This document shows positions 54,203 to 64,000 of a stretch of 64,000 nucleotides of DNA, piece by piece. The stretch's first letter is position 1, and each line of letters starts with the position of its first letter. The stretch covers positions 2,108,001 through 2,172,000 of the forward strand of contig NW_006921538.1 of assembly GCF_000340215.1 (NCBI RefSeq). Direction: 5' to 3'. The DNA comes from Pseudocercospora fijiensis CIRAD86. Taxonomy: Eukaryota; Ascomycota; Dothideomycetes; Mycosphaerellales; Mycosphaerellaceae. The notes beneath the pieces were generated by a model that was given only the letters and a program-made list of their open reading frames with translations, searched no databases and had not been told where the DNA came from. The translations under genes and the position numbers were made by a program.

Positions 54203-57040
54203 ATGGAGGACATTGGGCAAAGCGCCAACCCGAAAGATCTGCTGTCAAATTCGGAGCTGATCAGGCTTGCACTCCAAGAGGGTCGCGATCCGCGAGAAGA
54301 AGATCTCAAAGTCTGGGACAGAAAAGAGAACTGCACTTCCGATGTATGCTGGACTTGTCAGCTCCAGTTCCCAGACCGGAAGCAGCAAGGGTTGATCAAT
54401 CCTCATTATAATTACTCGAACATCGTTAACGAGGAAGAGGCGGCATCCAAACTTCGCCCCACCACCGAAGCACTCCTGAACAACTGGAACGAGTTGTCTG
54501 TTCTTCGGAAGAAATGGGGCAATGCAATTCTCAAGCGGTGGACACGCTGGGACAAGACTCGGCGTCACAACACTCTGCGTGAAGCATCCCCAAAAATTGC
54601 CAGCCACCGATGGGCACATGTCGATCATTGGTTTAATGCATCGTGGGGTCAATGTCCGGACCCAGAAGCTCGCAACTCTCCGGCTGTGCGGCAGGCCATG
54701 CTCCTTCCGTGGCTCAACCTTCGGGACCTTGGAGACGACAACACGAACTTGCTAGCGCTTATACATCACCGTGTCCTCGACAAGCCTGAGGAATGGATCG
54801 TCTTTGATACTGAGCAGATACGCTTTGGACGAGATAGCGGCTTGCTCGAGACCGAATTCAGTCCCTTGTGCGTCTCAGTCTGCCATGTCGATTACGGCAG
54901 ATCTCGCCCGTTCAAAATTGATGAGCTCCATCGCGGCAACATTTATGGGTATCCGATTGCCGCGCTGGTTTTCGAGGCCCAAGCTCTTTTGTATACCTTT
55001 CTGCGAAACGTAGTCGAAATTATCGTGCGTCCCCAAGGTGCTTTAGAGGGCGCCGACAAATGGGACGAGGCGGCCAGTAAATCGTTCCCTGGCTCCAGCT
55101 CTGCTCTTGAGGGACCTTCACGGCCTGCGCAGTTTTCCAAATCGCCGACATGGAGTACGGAAGAATCCTTAGCTATCGCGCACCGAGGCATGGAAGATGC
55201 TGAGGCCGAATTACTCCAATTTCAGACCGACCCAATACATGCTCAGACGGAAGTCGATGAGATGATTCAATCGAAATTCTGGCAAGATCTGCAAAGCGAT
55301 GAGCTGACCAAATGGGATACTGCAGCTCTGGCGGTCTTCGAGCCTGCGCTACGCCGCGCTGTAATGTGAGTCGATCAAGCCCGAGGAAATGCCTTCAGCC
55401 AGATGTGGAAGACCAAGACAGTATTCTCTGAAGTGGCAGCATTGCCTCACAACTCTGATCAGGAGTGGTCAGTCTTCAGAACATTGCTAATTTCTACGCT
55501 CGTCGCTTTTAGGTGGGACGCCATAGGAGTACACATCCAGATTATTCAGCATTTCGAGGAGCGTAGGTTATTCCCTGCACTCGTCGAGGAATCCTTGCAG
55601 GCTTTGTCAGTCTATCTCGAAAAATGTGCCCCCATGGTCGTTCAGTTGGACATCAACAGAGTTCTGTCCACAAGTCTCGCCTTTGAGGCAAGATTTGCTC
55701 AGCGCATCTCGAAGGGAGACGGGAGGCCTCCCACGTACAAAGACCGGATGAATCTCCTCAACAAGTACCGAGAGGCTAACTGTATGAAAAAGTCGGATTG
55801 GGACAAGGATAAACTCTTCTGGGCCGTCTCTCAATTATGTCGATGGGAGCAACCACTGTCGCCGCTAATGCGAGCAGCAAGTGAGTACCTCATTGAGTCA
55901 ACATTCGGCGCAGACATTGTTCCTGAACTGGATGACACTCCTCTCTTGAGAGTTGCGGAAACATTGGAAGCTCTGCAGAAGCTCAGAGTCATGCTTTTGG
56001 GCCGTCGCCCTGGTTTTCATCAAGAGAGAACATTATATAATCGCATGCGTTTCTCTGAAAAGCCGCATCATGTCATGACGACTATGATGGCGAGAGATTC
56101 TCACTACACGAGTGGCTGCCCAGCCTTCAACAGTCTGTCGGAAGATTACGGTCAATGGAGTGAAGGCCATTCAAATCAGATCAAGGATGCACTTGGCAAA
56201 TTTGCAGCTTTAAAATATCCCGGTAGTCGTGCCAAGCTTTCGGAGCCTGCCCTGGAGAAGGCCATTGAGTGTCGAAAGGCTATGAAGAAGTTCTGGGAAG
56301 TGGTACGCGAAGCACAAATCGATCGTTTGCTTGCCACGAACACGGCCGTCTCGCCTGAGGAAGTCGAGTCAAGCAAAGAAGTCTCGATTCTGCAGCTGTA
56401 CAAACAGGCCGACGAGGAGATAGACAAGCTACAGCATCGACTCGATATGACCCGAGCGAACAAAGCCTCCGCCGCAGCCGCGCGCGGTGCTAAGCGTGAT
56501 GCTGCCGCTGCGGAGGTGACAGAGATCGAGAAGCAAGGCCGGTTTCCCAACTCGGACCTGCCGTCGCCACCAAAGCGGCGAAACACGAAGAAAGATAAAA
56601 AGGCAATGAAAGGTGCGAAGAAGGTCAACGCGGGTATCCTGCAGAATGAGCTGCCCGAGCCTCCTGCTCTCGAAGCAGATGAAGACGACGATGCGCCAGA
56701 AGAAGCACCACAGACCGAGCCCGAAGCAATCCCCGTTGGCAAGGATAGTTATAAAGTGTTTGCAAAGCTCTGGCCGTTTCAAAGCATGACGCATGATGGC
56801 GGATCTTGCACTTTTCGAGATGTTCGTGCGGCTATGGAAGATGCTGGAATGGATGTCGTCAAAGTCGATGGCTCGCATTTCCATTTGAAAGGCGAGCGTG
56901 GTGAAGTCACTCTCGTGGCTCCGCATGGCCAAGATTCCATTTCCAAGGCGTTGGTTCGATGGAGGCGCATTCGGTATGGACAGATACTGCGAAGATGTCT
57001 GGGTTGGACTTTTGAGTCGTTTGTGGAGGTGAAGAGGTGA
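54203..57040 (+). CDS. Long fungal-specific protein with C-terminal HicA-like domain; in-frame TGA or 33-nt intron
   Basis: Two long frames in the same phase, 54,203-55,369 and 55,403-57,040, are separated only by a TGA. The TGA lies inside a possible 33-nt GT-AG intron (55,366-55,398, gtgagt to ttcag) whose removal keeps frame and gives about 934 residues. The start is ATG (MEDIGQSANPKDLL). The N-terminal part has a Cys pair (CTSDVCWTCQLQFPD) and conserved Trp-rich text (SHRWAHVDHWFNASWG). The second half is helical with a Lys/Ala-rich linker. The last 85 residues (residues after GGSCTFRDVRAAMEDAGMDV, with GSHFHLKG and VTLVAPHG) resemble the HicA dsRBD-like fold. It looks like an 'Ipa'-type fungal family. 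Function unknown. It could instead be a gene broken by a stop. Confidence 0.7.
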
Positions 57041-57449
57041 TTCCAAGGGCTCTTTGAAGGAGGGGAGTAGTCGTGTTAGAGGATGAGGAATTACTACGTG
57101 TATAGTAGCTTAAACATTGAATTTATTAGCGGGCAACAGGTGAATGAAGTGAACCTGACCGCGGTAAACTTGCCTCATTTGGGCAGTTGTCGCCAAGCCC
57201 GAGAGAGGACTTCTGCATTACTAGCCGTCTCATTTGTGATCCACCAAACGGCAACACCATCACTGATCTTCAGAGAGGACATCAGCCTGATGCAGCGGCA
57301 ACAAAGCTGAACGCTTTTGGGGGGGATTCTCTTCGATGGATCGGCCGAGGAAGTCGGAATGCTACCAGGTGTTGTTCCTCCAAAGCAATCTGACCATGGA
57401 TCACCACATGCTCATCACGGCCAGTCACCTGCACCGCAACGCGTTCAAG
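57041..57449. other. Intergenic, nothing recognised
   Basis: 409 bp upstream of the phosphoesterase. The phosphoesterase frame is open back to an ATG at 57,336, so the leader boundary is uncertain. Confidence 0.45.
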
Positions 57450-58944
57450 ATGCTGAGCTTCTTCCTCATCGCAGCTGTCTGGTCGTTCCTCGCCTTCGCC
57501 TTCGCCTTCACTTGCGCCAGCCCGACAGATGCCCGGTGGAAGTGGAGAAAACCGCTCCGATTCACCCAGGAAGGCACTTTCCAGATCGCCGTATTCGCCG
57601 ACCTGCATTTCGGCGAGAGTATGTACCTCCTCCAGACATGCTTGCGTGGACGTCGAGCTGAGCTGACCTGACGCGGATGCTTGGGACCCTTGGGGGCCGG
57701 AGCAAGATGCCAACTCGGTCGTCGCCATGAATCGCGTGCTTGATGCCGAAGACCAGCAACTGGTGGTGCTGAATGGGGACTTGATCACCGGGGAGAATGC
57801 CTACCGGTTCAACAGCACGGCAACGATTGATCAGATCGTGGGCCCCATCGTCAGAAGAGGACTGCCTTTTGCGACCACCTACGGCAATCACGACAGCCAA
57901 TACAATCTTTCACGTGATGCAATCTTCGCCCACGAGCATCGCTACCGGAACTCCAGGACGAATCCGATGATTCGAGGTGGCAACGCTGGTGTGACTAATT
58001 ACTACCTTCCAGTCTATCCTTCGCACGGCGGGCGAGAACCTTGCCTGATTCTTTGGTTTTTCGATTCCCGAGGCGGCCTCTACTTCCAAGAGCAAGATGA
58101 AAATGGCGATGGAGTGGGCCAACCGGACTGGGTCGACCAGAGCGTGGTGGAGTGGTTCCAGGAATCCAATGCTTTACTCACTCGGCGATATCAACGGACG
58201 ATACCATCGCTCGCATTCGTTCACATCCCGACCAACGCAAGTGCGGCACTGCAAACTGAAGTTGGAGTCGACCCAAACACCGAGCCTGGCGTCAATGACG
58301 ACTACCCGTTGGCGTCGCAAGCACAGGGCTGGTGTCCGAACGGCACGGATTCTGGCTGTGATTACGGAGGGCAAGACACTCCGTTTATGCAAGCCATAAC
58401 TACAACACCTGGCCTAATGGCTCTCTTTTCTGGTCACGATCATGGTAACACCTGGTGCTACAAGTGGGATCAACTTGTGCCTGGCATGGTGGTGGCAGGC
58501 AATGGCCTCAGTGAGTGTACGAGCTGTATTGTGATAGACCTTGGACTGATCGTTTCAGATCTGTGCTTCAATCAGCATTCAGGATACGGTGGCTACGGCA
58601 CTTGGACGAGGGGTGCCAGAGAGATTCTCATCACAGCAGGAAAGCTCGCGAATTGCGAAATCGATACCTGGATTCGTCTAGAAACGGGCGAAGTCGTCGG
58701 ATCTGTCACATTGAATTCGACATATGGCAGGGACTTCTACCCAGCTACTCCAAACGCCAATAGCAGCTGTCCGACTTGCAATTACACTATCGTAACGCCC
58801 ATGGCAGGCTCCGAGGACGATATGCCTCAGAATAGGGCAAAGTCCGTTTTGGGTATGCGAAATGCGATCTGGAATAAGATTGAGCAGTGGATTGAGATAT
58901 GCAGAAAAGCTGGAAGACGTCCATCGCACGCGGGACTCAGGTAG
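57450..58944 (+). CDS. Secreted calcineurin-like metallophosphoesterase (DCR2/purple acid phosphatase type), odd splice acceptor
   Basis: Exons 57,450-57,618, 57,677-58,510 and 58,559-58,944, about 462 residues. From ATG 57,450 it has a signal peptide (MLSFFLIAAVWSFLAFAFAF); an upstream ATG at 57,336 is possible. The metal-binding motifs are all present: FADLHFGE, NGDLITGEN, TYGNHD, FVHIP and FSGHDHGN. Intron 2 (58,511-58,558, 48 nt, gtgagt to ttcag) contains no stop and is recognised because splicing yields GNGLNLCFNQHSGYGGYGTW as in relatives. Intron 1 has a good donor (gtatgt) and branch region (gctgacctgac), but the position needed to give HFGENAWDPWGPEQD ends in gcgg instead of cag. A cryptic cag-like aag 30 nt further on is also in frame. 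It probably hydrolyses phosphate esters outside the cell or in the secretory pathway. Confidence 0.8.
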
Positions 58945-59054
58945 CCACTGCTGTGAGGTATTCGACGCTGACACGTATGGCTGGTCCCGTTGAACAATCC
59001 ATGTGCATTGGATACGACCATCAAAGTCTACCCGAGAAATTACCATCGACGATG

Positions 59055-60725
59055 TCAGCCCATCCACCCAACCGCCTTCATCAGCACTCGTTTCTGGTCG
59101 TACTTCTTCCCATCAGCGTCGCCAGCGAGCATCACAGCGGGCCGGGTGAGCATGAAAATCTCCTTTCCACGCATTGCCAACGGGTCGGCCTGCAACACTT
59201 TTCTGTGTTGCGAATGAGCTTCCAAGGTGCTTGAATTGGCATGGTAAATGATCTTTTCCTCCTCGGTCAGCAAGGGCCAGCCAGCCATCTCGACACGACT
59301 CTTGCGAGTCAGTAGGCTCCACGAAAGCTTTGCGGCCTCTCTCATCAGCATCATCAGATCATGCTCTGCCTCCCAAAGCGCTTTTTCCAAAACGAGATAT
59401 TTGACAATGCTTCGCGACATTTGGCTTGCTGCCAACTCGGCACTATGATTCCGGCTTGCCTGGGCCATTGTTTTCAGAGAATTGATCCCTGGAGTTGCCC
59501 TGTGTCCTGGAGGGTCCAGCAGTCGCAACAGCTGACACCTCCAAGCCTCTGCGTCTTCGGAACTTCCTGCATCATGCTGTCAGTAGGCACTCCAGACTGT
59601 CCTTCGCATCTACATCTACTTACCCCGACGGATCAATTCGCAAATCGACTGCGCGGCATCACCATCGGCATGTTGCAACAATTCGTGCTGCTGGCCACAC
59701 GTTCCGGCAAATGCAAAGAACGGACTGCAGAAGACGGTGCCAAACACTTCAAAAGACACTATGGTCGAGAGCATCAGAGCAGATGCTCGTCCCGGTTGGC
59801 GAAGGTCCTCATTTGCGACGATTGCCTCTTCCAATTTCCCGAGAGACCCAATACAGCCGCTTCGTTTCAGATGCGTCTCAACCCGCCCGAAGCGCTCGTG
59901 CTCCAGGAGTATTTCGAGAGGTAGCAAGGAAAACCGCTCAGCCCAGTCCTCAATGTCCAGCATGAGATCTTTCATCTGTCTCTGGATATTCTCCGCCGAA
60001 TCCGGTGCCCAATATGCCGCTTCTAGGGATTTCATCGCACTGGCCTGCAGGTCTCGGATCGCTTCTTGCTGTGACTGCACTCGGGTTTCGTACTCAACAA
60101 TCTGGGTATCGCGAGCGGCCACGGTATCCTCCAGTCGTACAGCAAGATTGTGCAGCTTCCCGATCTCTGTGTCACGCTTGCGGATGACCTCGTTCTTGCG
60201 TGCCATCTCGGCCTCATGCTGCTTCTGCAATGTGGCCATGCGACTCTCGGTCAACGACGCTTGCTCTCTGCGCTCTTGCTGGAGCCTATCATGGCATTGC
60301 TCGCGCAGGTATTGAGTCTCCTGTCGCACGCGGCCATCAAACTCCTGCCTCAAGTTGGTGTTTTCTTGCTGCAAATGCCTTATGCCATTTTCGTAATTCA
60401 TGATGCCTTGATAGAGGCGTTGATCATCAGCGAACAACTGGTCGATGGCGGGCTCTTGAGCATTCGCATCAAAGTGATTACGCACCCAAGCTATCAGATC
60501 CGTCAGCCACCCAAACGATGCTGTTACTGCAGATTGCAGCTGGAAGCGAGACGCAGCTTTCTTGTGGCGTCCTATTATTACGGACTGAGACTCTGGACAC
60601 CTCGTTCCTATGCTCGGCTCGGCTGTGAAGATCCCAAAGGTAGAGTGTGATGCAGACGACGAAAGGGGCACTGCGGCGTGGCTGTTGACCTGAGTCGAAC
60701 AGGTTGTTTGCGGAGCATCCGTCAT
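59055..60725 (-). CDS. Coiled-coil protein, unknown
   Basis: Two exons: 60,725-59,624 and 59,566-59,055. The 57-nt intron runs from gtaagt to atgcag, giving about 537 residues. The N-terminus is Ser/Thr-rich. Residues about 95-235 are a long coiled coil (RQETQYLREQCHDRLQQERR, KQHEAEMARKNEVIRKRDTE). A globular C-terminal half of alternating hydrophobic helices follows (AERFSLLPLEILLEHERFG, LSTIVSFEVFGTVFCSPFF, SRSIVKYLVLEKALWEAEHD). No catalytic motif is visible. Such proteins are common and lineage-specific in Dothideomycetes. It ends 110 bp from the convergent phosphoesterase gene. Confidence 0.78.
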
Positions 60726-61448
60726 CGCTATGTCTCGCTTATGGAAGTTCGATATGACTGGCTTGCTGCTATTCCGACTGTCCGTGATGAGTCTGAGAAG
60801 GCTTCGCTGATAGCGCTAATCTGAAGGCTGTAGAATACTGTAAGTGCTTGCTCTTGACTTTGGATCTACGGGATCTCACGGTTCTGGATTAAATACAGTT
60901 CCCACAACGGATGCTTCCAGTCGCGCTTTGTCTTGCCGAAGCTCTTTCTGAGACCATGCGGCTCACTGCATGTCGGAGTCGTCATTTATATCTTGCTGAG
61001 ACACAAACGACAGAACTTCGGATACACGCACGGAGTGTACTAGCCTGTTCTACCGCATTGCTTTTACGGAATGAGTCGCTTTCGGCAAGCCCCACGGTGC
61101 ATCAGTTGGTCAGGTTTTGATCCTCTTGCGTGAATCTTAGCCCACGCCAGAAATATGCACAACACGGGATGGTCTCAATCGGAGTCTCAGATCGGAATCA
61201 TACATCGCAGCGGATCCGGACAGATGCGAACTGCTACTAGCGTGCGAAATCTCAGTAAACATGGCATAGCAAAGCAGCCTCACAATCGCTGTGTCCGAAT
61301 GAGGAATGTGATAAGACACGGAGCTCTGATCGGGAAGAGAGTCTCTAGCAAATATAATTGGCAAGCTTGCGGTATGGGTTCGTCTTTGTTGCCTCTCAAT
61401 CTCGTTGTGTTCTGAGATACCGGTCTACCAGTTATCAGAAGCGATCAA
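60726..61448. promoter_or_regulatory. Divergent upstream region
   Basis: 723 bp between two divergent starts. No supported gene, and no motif assigned. Confidence 0.5.
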
Positions 61449-63776
61449 ATGCCTCCAACGGAGAATCCACCGCCATATTCAGCAATGAACCGTCAGCACA
61501 CCCAAGGTACAAACGAGCGACGCGACAATGAGAGATACCGCTTGGTCGTGGGTATCGACTTTGGCACAACGTACAGTGGTGTCAGTTTTGTCGGTACAGA
61601 AGGTCGTCATGTAAAGATTCTGGAAGATGTGCTGTGTGTTCGAGAATGGTAAGATTTCCTCCTGACAAAATCCTGCTCTGTTAACAATGATAGGCCTGGA
61701 CCAGGTAGGCAAGGCGACTACTCGTGGAAAACACCATCCCGCCTTGCATACGGCTACGAGAACCCTTCCGAAGACAGCGAGCATGATGATAACGACGATG
61801 CTCTTGATAACTGTTACGGCTTCGAAGTTACTCCCAACATGAAATCCTACTCATGGATGAAGCTTTTACTGGATCCGCTGCAGCACTCCAAATACGATGA
61901 TCCTGCCTTGTCACAATTCGTGGGCAACGGTGTACTCACCCTTCCACCAAACAGGAAGCCAGTTGATCTGTGCGCGGACTATTTGACTGAAATTGCCAGA
62001 TTCGCATACAGAGAGATGGTCAAAAAGCTTGGCGAAGAGATTGTTAAGCAGACTCCCATGGACTTCTGGATCACCGTGCCAGCGGTCTGGAGTGACAAGG
62101 CTAAGAGCGACACGCTTCGTGCTGTGCGCAAAGCCGCACAACAAGCAAAGGTGCAATTACACTACGATAGCCAATGCTTCCTCATTTGCGAGCCAGAAGC
62201 AGCTGCAGTAGCAGCGATATCTTCACTTGCACAAGGCGACTCCCAGACTCAGGTCAAGGCGGGAGACGTGATTCTCGTTTGCGATTGTGGTGGAGGCACT
62301 GTCGATGTCACGACCTACGAGCTTGCGGCTCTCACTCCAAAGCTACAGTTTCACGAGCTTCAGACTGGAACTGGTAAGGCGGACATTGTTCTCTCATGTG
62401 GTTCCGCACTGACAATCATGCAGGTGGCAAATGTGGCTCGACCTGGATCGATCGAAATTTCATGATTTGGATGGAACAGAAGTTCGGCACAGCTTACACG
62501 GACCTCAGCCTGGAAACAAGAGGCCCGACCAGTCGCTTCATGAAGGACTTCGAGGGCTTCAAACGTGATTTTGGCAAGTCGTCCAATCCGACAAAGCGGT
62601 ACAAGCTGCCTCTCAGTCTTCCCGGTGTTCCACGCTCCAAACATTACGATGATACGAACTCCTATGTCATACTCTACAAGTCAGTTGAACCTTTGCTCGA
62701 TTTTTGTAATGAATGTACTGACGTTTTCCGCAGTGAGGACCTGAAGTCGATGTTCGATCCTGTGGTCGCGCAGATCTTCGATTTGCTCGAACAACAATGC
62801 AGCATCGCCACAAAGCAGCCGCAGAGCAAGCCCATTGATGTAGGTACCGCAGAGAACTTCTTCGAATCTGCTAAACTAATCTGCACTCCAGTTGCTACTG
62901 CTTGTGGGCGGGTTTGGCGAGTCGTTCTTCCTCAACGATCAGCTGAGAGCATGGTGCCAACAGCACGGAACGAGACTCATCTGCCCAGAGCACGCGTGAG
63001 CAAACATGAAATCTCCAGCTGGCCACCAATGTTCGCTAACTTCAAATAGTCAATCCGCAATCGTCCGTGGGGCAGCACTCAGTGGCTTGCATGAAATTCA
63101 GCCCGTTTCTCGACGTTCTCGTCGACACTATGGCTTTGAACTGTGCGAGGCATTCGACCGACGCCGTCACAAGGCCGAAAATGCTTATGTGGACGATTGG
63201 GACGGCCGTAAGATGGCATCTGGCAACATGCACTGGAAGCTCAACAAGGTACGACAACGCCTCGCTGCCAGAGCCTGAACTACTGACCCAAGCATTGCAT
63301 TGTATAGGGAGACATGGTGGACGAGACCACGAGCATTGAGTTCAGTTTCGTGAGCCAAGTCCGACATCACCAACCCGGCAAAATCGCTGTCTATGCTTGT
63401 GATCTTGACGAAGCTCCCGATCACGTTCGAGACCAAGGTAAAGCCATCGGTGATCGCCATCCCCACACAAGAGCTGACCCGTGATACAGGAGTGTACAAA
63501 CTCGCTGATGTCCGTGTCGCCTTTGAGGAGCTCGACCTCAGCCAAGAGCCTACCAGAATCGTCAACGGAGTTGTATTGAACCAGATTGAGACGGACTACT
63601 CCATCCATTTTGGTCATCGTCGTGGAGTCCTTGACTTCACGTGCTCTTCCAAGGGCCGCAAGATCGGAGACACGACCGTTCTATTCGATGGCCAGAACTT
63701 TCAGGATGCTGCAGAAGGTGCAGGTGCAGGTGCTGCGAGTGGCGATGTTCATGCTCCACACTGCGCGATGCAGTGA
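61449..63776 (+). CDS. Hsp70-like ATPase (actin-like ATPase domain protein)
   Basis: Eight exons: 61,449-61,648, 61,694-62,373, 62,424-62,679, 62,734-62,839, 62,892-62,995, 63,050-63,248, 63,308-63,437 and 63,490-63,776, about 653 residues. Introns are 45-59 nt. The one at 62,680-62,733 (54 nt) has no stop but has clear donor, branch (gtactgac) and acceptor. Phosphate-binding motifs are VVGIDFGTTYSGVSFV (residues about 33-48), ILVCDCGGGTVDVTTYE and LLLLVGGFGESFFLN. The N-terminus is Pro-rich and disordered, and the C-terminus is Gly/Ala-rich. Unlike true Hsp70, no peptide-binding domain or EEVD end is visible. The family is expanded in filamentous fungi, with unknown clients. Confidence 0.88.
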
Positions 63777-64000
63777 TCCAGATCCAGCCGTGCAATGCTC
63801 GCCCGTCTCGATCGAGCATCGAGCATCGAGCATCGAATGCCCTGCACGAGGCGCGACAATGTCTGGAGCGTGGCGAGCCTCAAGACCGGGCGCGAGAATG
63901 GCTGCGGAGTGGCAGCTCCATACTGGCCATGTATATGGAGCTCTTGTCTCTTGGCCTGAGAAGCAAGTGACCAGGCCACACAGAGCGCGCTCGTGGCTCT
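63777..64000. other. Window end, with a CGAGCAT heptamer repeat
   Basis: 224 bp after the Hsp70-like gene. About three CGAGCAT units are present near 63,813-63,835. No gene is supported before the window ends. Confidence 0.6.

Noticed and set aside
55367..55369. TGA as selenocysteine codon
   Set aside because: Ascomycete fungi of this kind are not known to use selenocysteine; a mini-intron or true stop is simpler.
62680..62733. 54 nt kept as coding sequence in the Hsp70-like gene
   Set aside because: Donor, branch point and pyrimidine tract with cag are all present, and removal restores a family-like stretch, so it was treated as an intron.

Overview
The window is nuclear DNA of a filamentous ascomycete, most likely a Capnodiales/Mycosphaerellaceae dothideomycete (the Zymoseptoria, Cercospora, Pseudocercospora group). 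The reasons are short spliceosomal introns (about 45-125 nt, CTNAC-type branch points), genes packed on both strands, a CYP51 very close to those of Mycosphaerellaceae, and transposons inactivated in the way RIP does it (CpA to TpA, sense codons turned into TAG).

Layout. 1-6,418 is a block of RIP-destroyed transposons: a Ty3/gypsy pol with a chromodomain-like tail, then an unassigned RIP-mutated stretch, then a pogo/Fot1-type transposase. 7.8-14.9 kb holds a small secreted protein, two membrane proteins, the azole target CYP51 and a carboxymuconolactone decarboxylase-like protein. 16.1-24.9 kb holds a small mitochondrial membrane protein, a DUR3-type urea symporter, an arylsulfotransferase-like secreted protein, proteasome beta subunit PRE4 and an SAP30BP/HCNGP-like regulator. 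25.2-34.5 kb holds three poorly known proteins (one with RRM-like folds) and the replication licensing ATPase CDC6/CDC18, whose promoter carries MluI cell-cycle boxes. 35.4-46.3 kb is more accessory: a three-LysM secreted protein with a long repeat stalk, a 180-bp MITE, a degenerate SDR, indoleamine 2,3-dioxygenase, an unusual array of seven hairpins, a GFA-domain protein and two small cysteine-rich secreted proteins beside a probable solo LTR. 47.2-58.9 kb holds a methyltransferase, cytochrome c1, an FAD monooxygenase, an alternative NADH dehydrogenase, a long fungal-specific protein ending in a HicA-like domain, and a calcineurin-like phosphoesterase. 59.0-63.8 kb holds a coiled-coil protein and an Hsp70-like ATPase.

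Working together. CYT1 and the type II NADH dehydrogenase both feed the mitochondrial respiratory chain. IDO starts the kynurenine route to NAD. CYP51 belongs to ergosterol synthesis and DUR3 to nitrogen uptake. LysM and small secreted proteins are candidate host-interaction factors lying near repeats.

Most unusual feature. Between 42,429 and 42,947 seven stem-loops, all in the same orientation, share an almost invariant 12-nt apical sequence (AACACTTCCGGA or a close variant), while their stems differ in sequence and still pair. This looks like a structured RNA or repeated protein-binding hairpins, and it matches no family I recognise.

Gene models were spliced by hand from ORFs, splice consensus and family conservation. 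Start codons are the first plausible ATG, because several long open frames begin at non-ATG codons.
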